NCBI GenBank assembly: GCA_029777145.1
Contig: JAKOSS010000879.1
Span: 1 to 6,454, forward strand
DNA from: Acidobacteriota bacterium
GTDB lineage: Bacteria; Acidobacteriota; Blastocatellia; Pyrinomonadales; Pyrinomonadaceae
Reading direction: 5' to 3'
DNA length: 6,454 bases
Shown: positions 5,569 to 6,454 of the stretch, one piece after another
Position numbering within the stretch: position 1 is the stretch's first letter
How the letters are laid out: each line of letters opens with the position of its first letter
The notes under the pieces: generated by a model
The model's input: the letters and a program-made list of their open reading frames with translations, nothing else
Databases searched by the model: none
What the model was told of the DNA's origin: nothing
Position numbers and translations under genes: made by a program

Positions 5569-5571
<3 letters not shown>
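5541..5571 (+). repeat. heptamer repeat CACTGAC, four units, running into the mutase stop codon
   Basis: Units at 5542, 5549, 5556 and 5563 (CACTGAC, CACTGAC, CACCGAC, CACTGAC) are followed by TA. Positions 5551-5571 are identical to 1558-1578. On the minus strand the repeat reads GTCAGTG and starts within the stop codon (5569-5571) of the mutase gene. Confidence 0.9.

Positions 5572-6454
<883 letters not shown>

Overview
The window is a bacterial chromosome segment of moderately high GC. It carries housekeeping genes separated by spacers packed with short-period tandem repeats. No rRNA, tRNA, CRISPR array, transposase or phage gene is visible. The coding sequences are conserved bacterial families (isoprenyl transferase, CDP-diglyceride synthase, bacterial-type AspRS, methylmalonyl-CoA mutase large subunit). 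The repeat-laden spacers and protein style resemble what I remember of Acidobacteriota of the Blastocatellia/Pyrinomonadales group. That placement is inference and only moderately secure.

Layout. Positions 1-1171 (+) hold the tail of an unidentified gene, a DUF952 protein and uppS, each overlapping the next by a few bases, so they form a translationally coupled run. Positions 1163-1578 hold a large head-to-head array of 9-bp repeats (about 29 units one way, about 11 the other) followed by a heptamer repeat. cdsA (+) occupies 1583-2437. The spacer 2438-2804 has three heptamer-repeat families, a clear intrinsic terminator and an 80-bp palindromic element just before aspS (2805-4616, +). Positions 4617-5002 hold a four-copy composite tandem repeat. 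On the minus strand, a small TPR-protein gene (5003-5452) lies downstream of the 3' part of a methylmalonyl-CoA mutase-family large subunit gene (5569 to beyond the right edge). Repeats also fill the gap between them. The aspS gene and the minus-strand pair are convergent.

Function. UppS makes the C55 lipid carrier for cell-wall assembly and CdsA makes CDP-diacylglycerol for phospholipids, so the left half is an envelope-lipid cluster. AspS charges tRNA-Asp. The mutase interconverts acyl-CoA carbon skeletons with coenzyme B12, and its cobalamin domain must come from another polypeptide. The TPR gene uses codons unlike its neighbours and may be acquired.

The most unusual aspect is the spacer DNA. 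Five recognisable repeat sequences in this window have a strict 7-bp period and one has a 9-bp period. Several begin at or within stop codons. Two neighbouring composite units differ in length by exactly one heptamer, which suggests active slippage or templated expansion.
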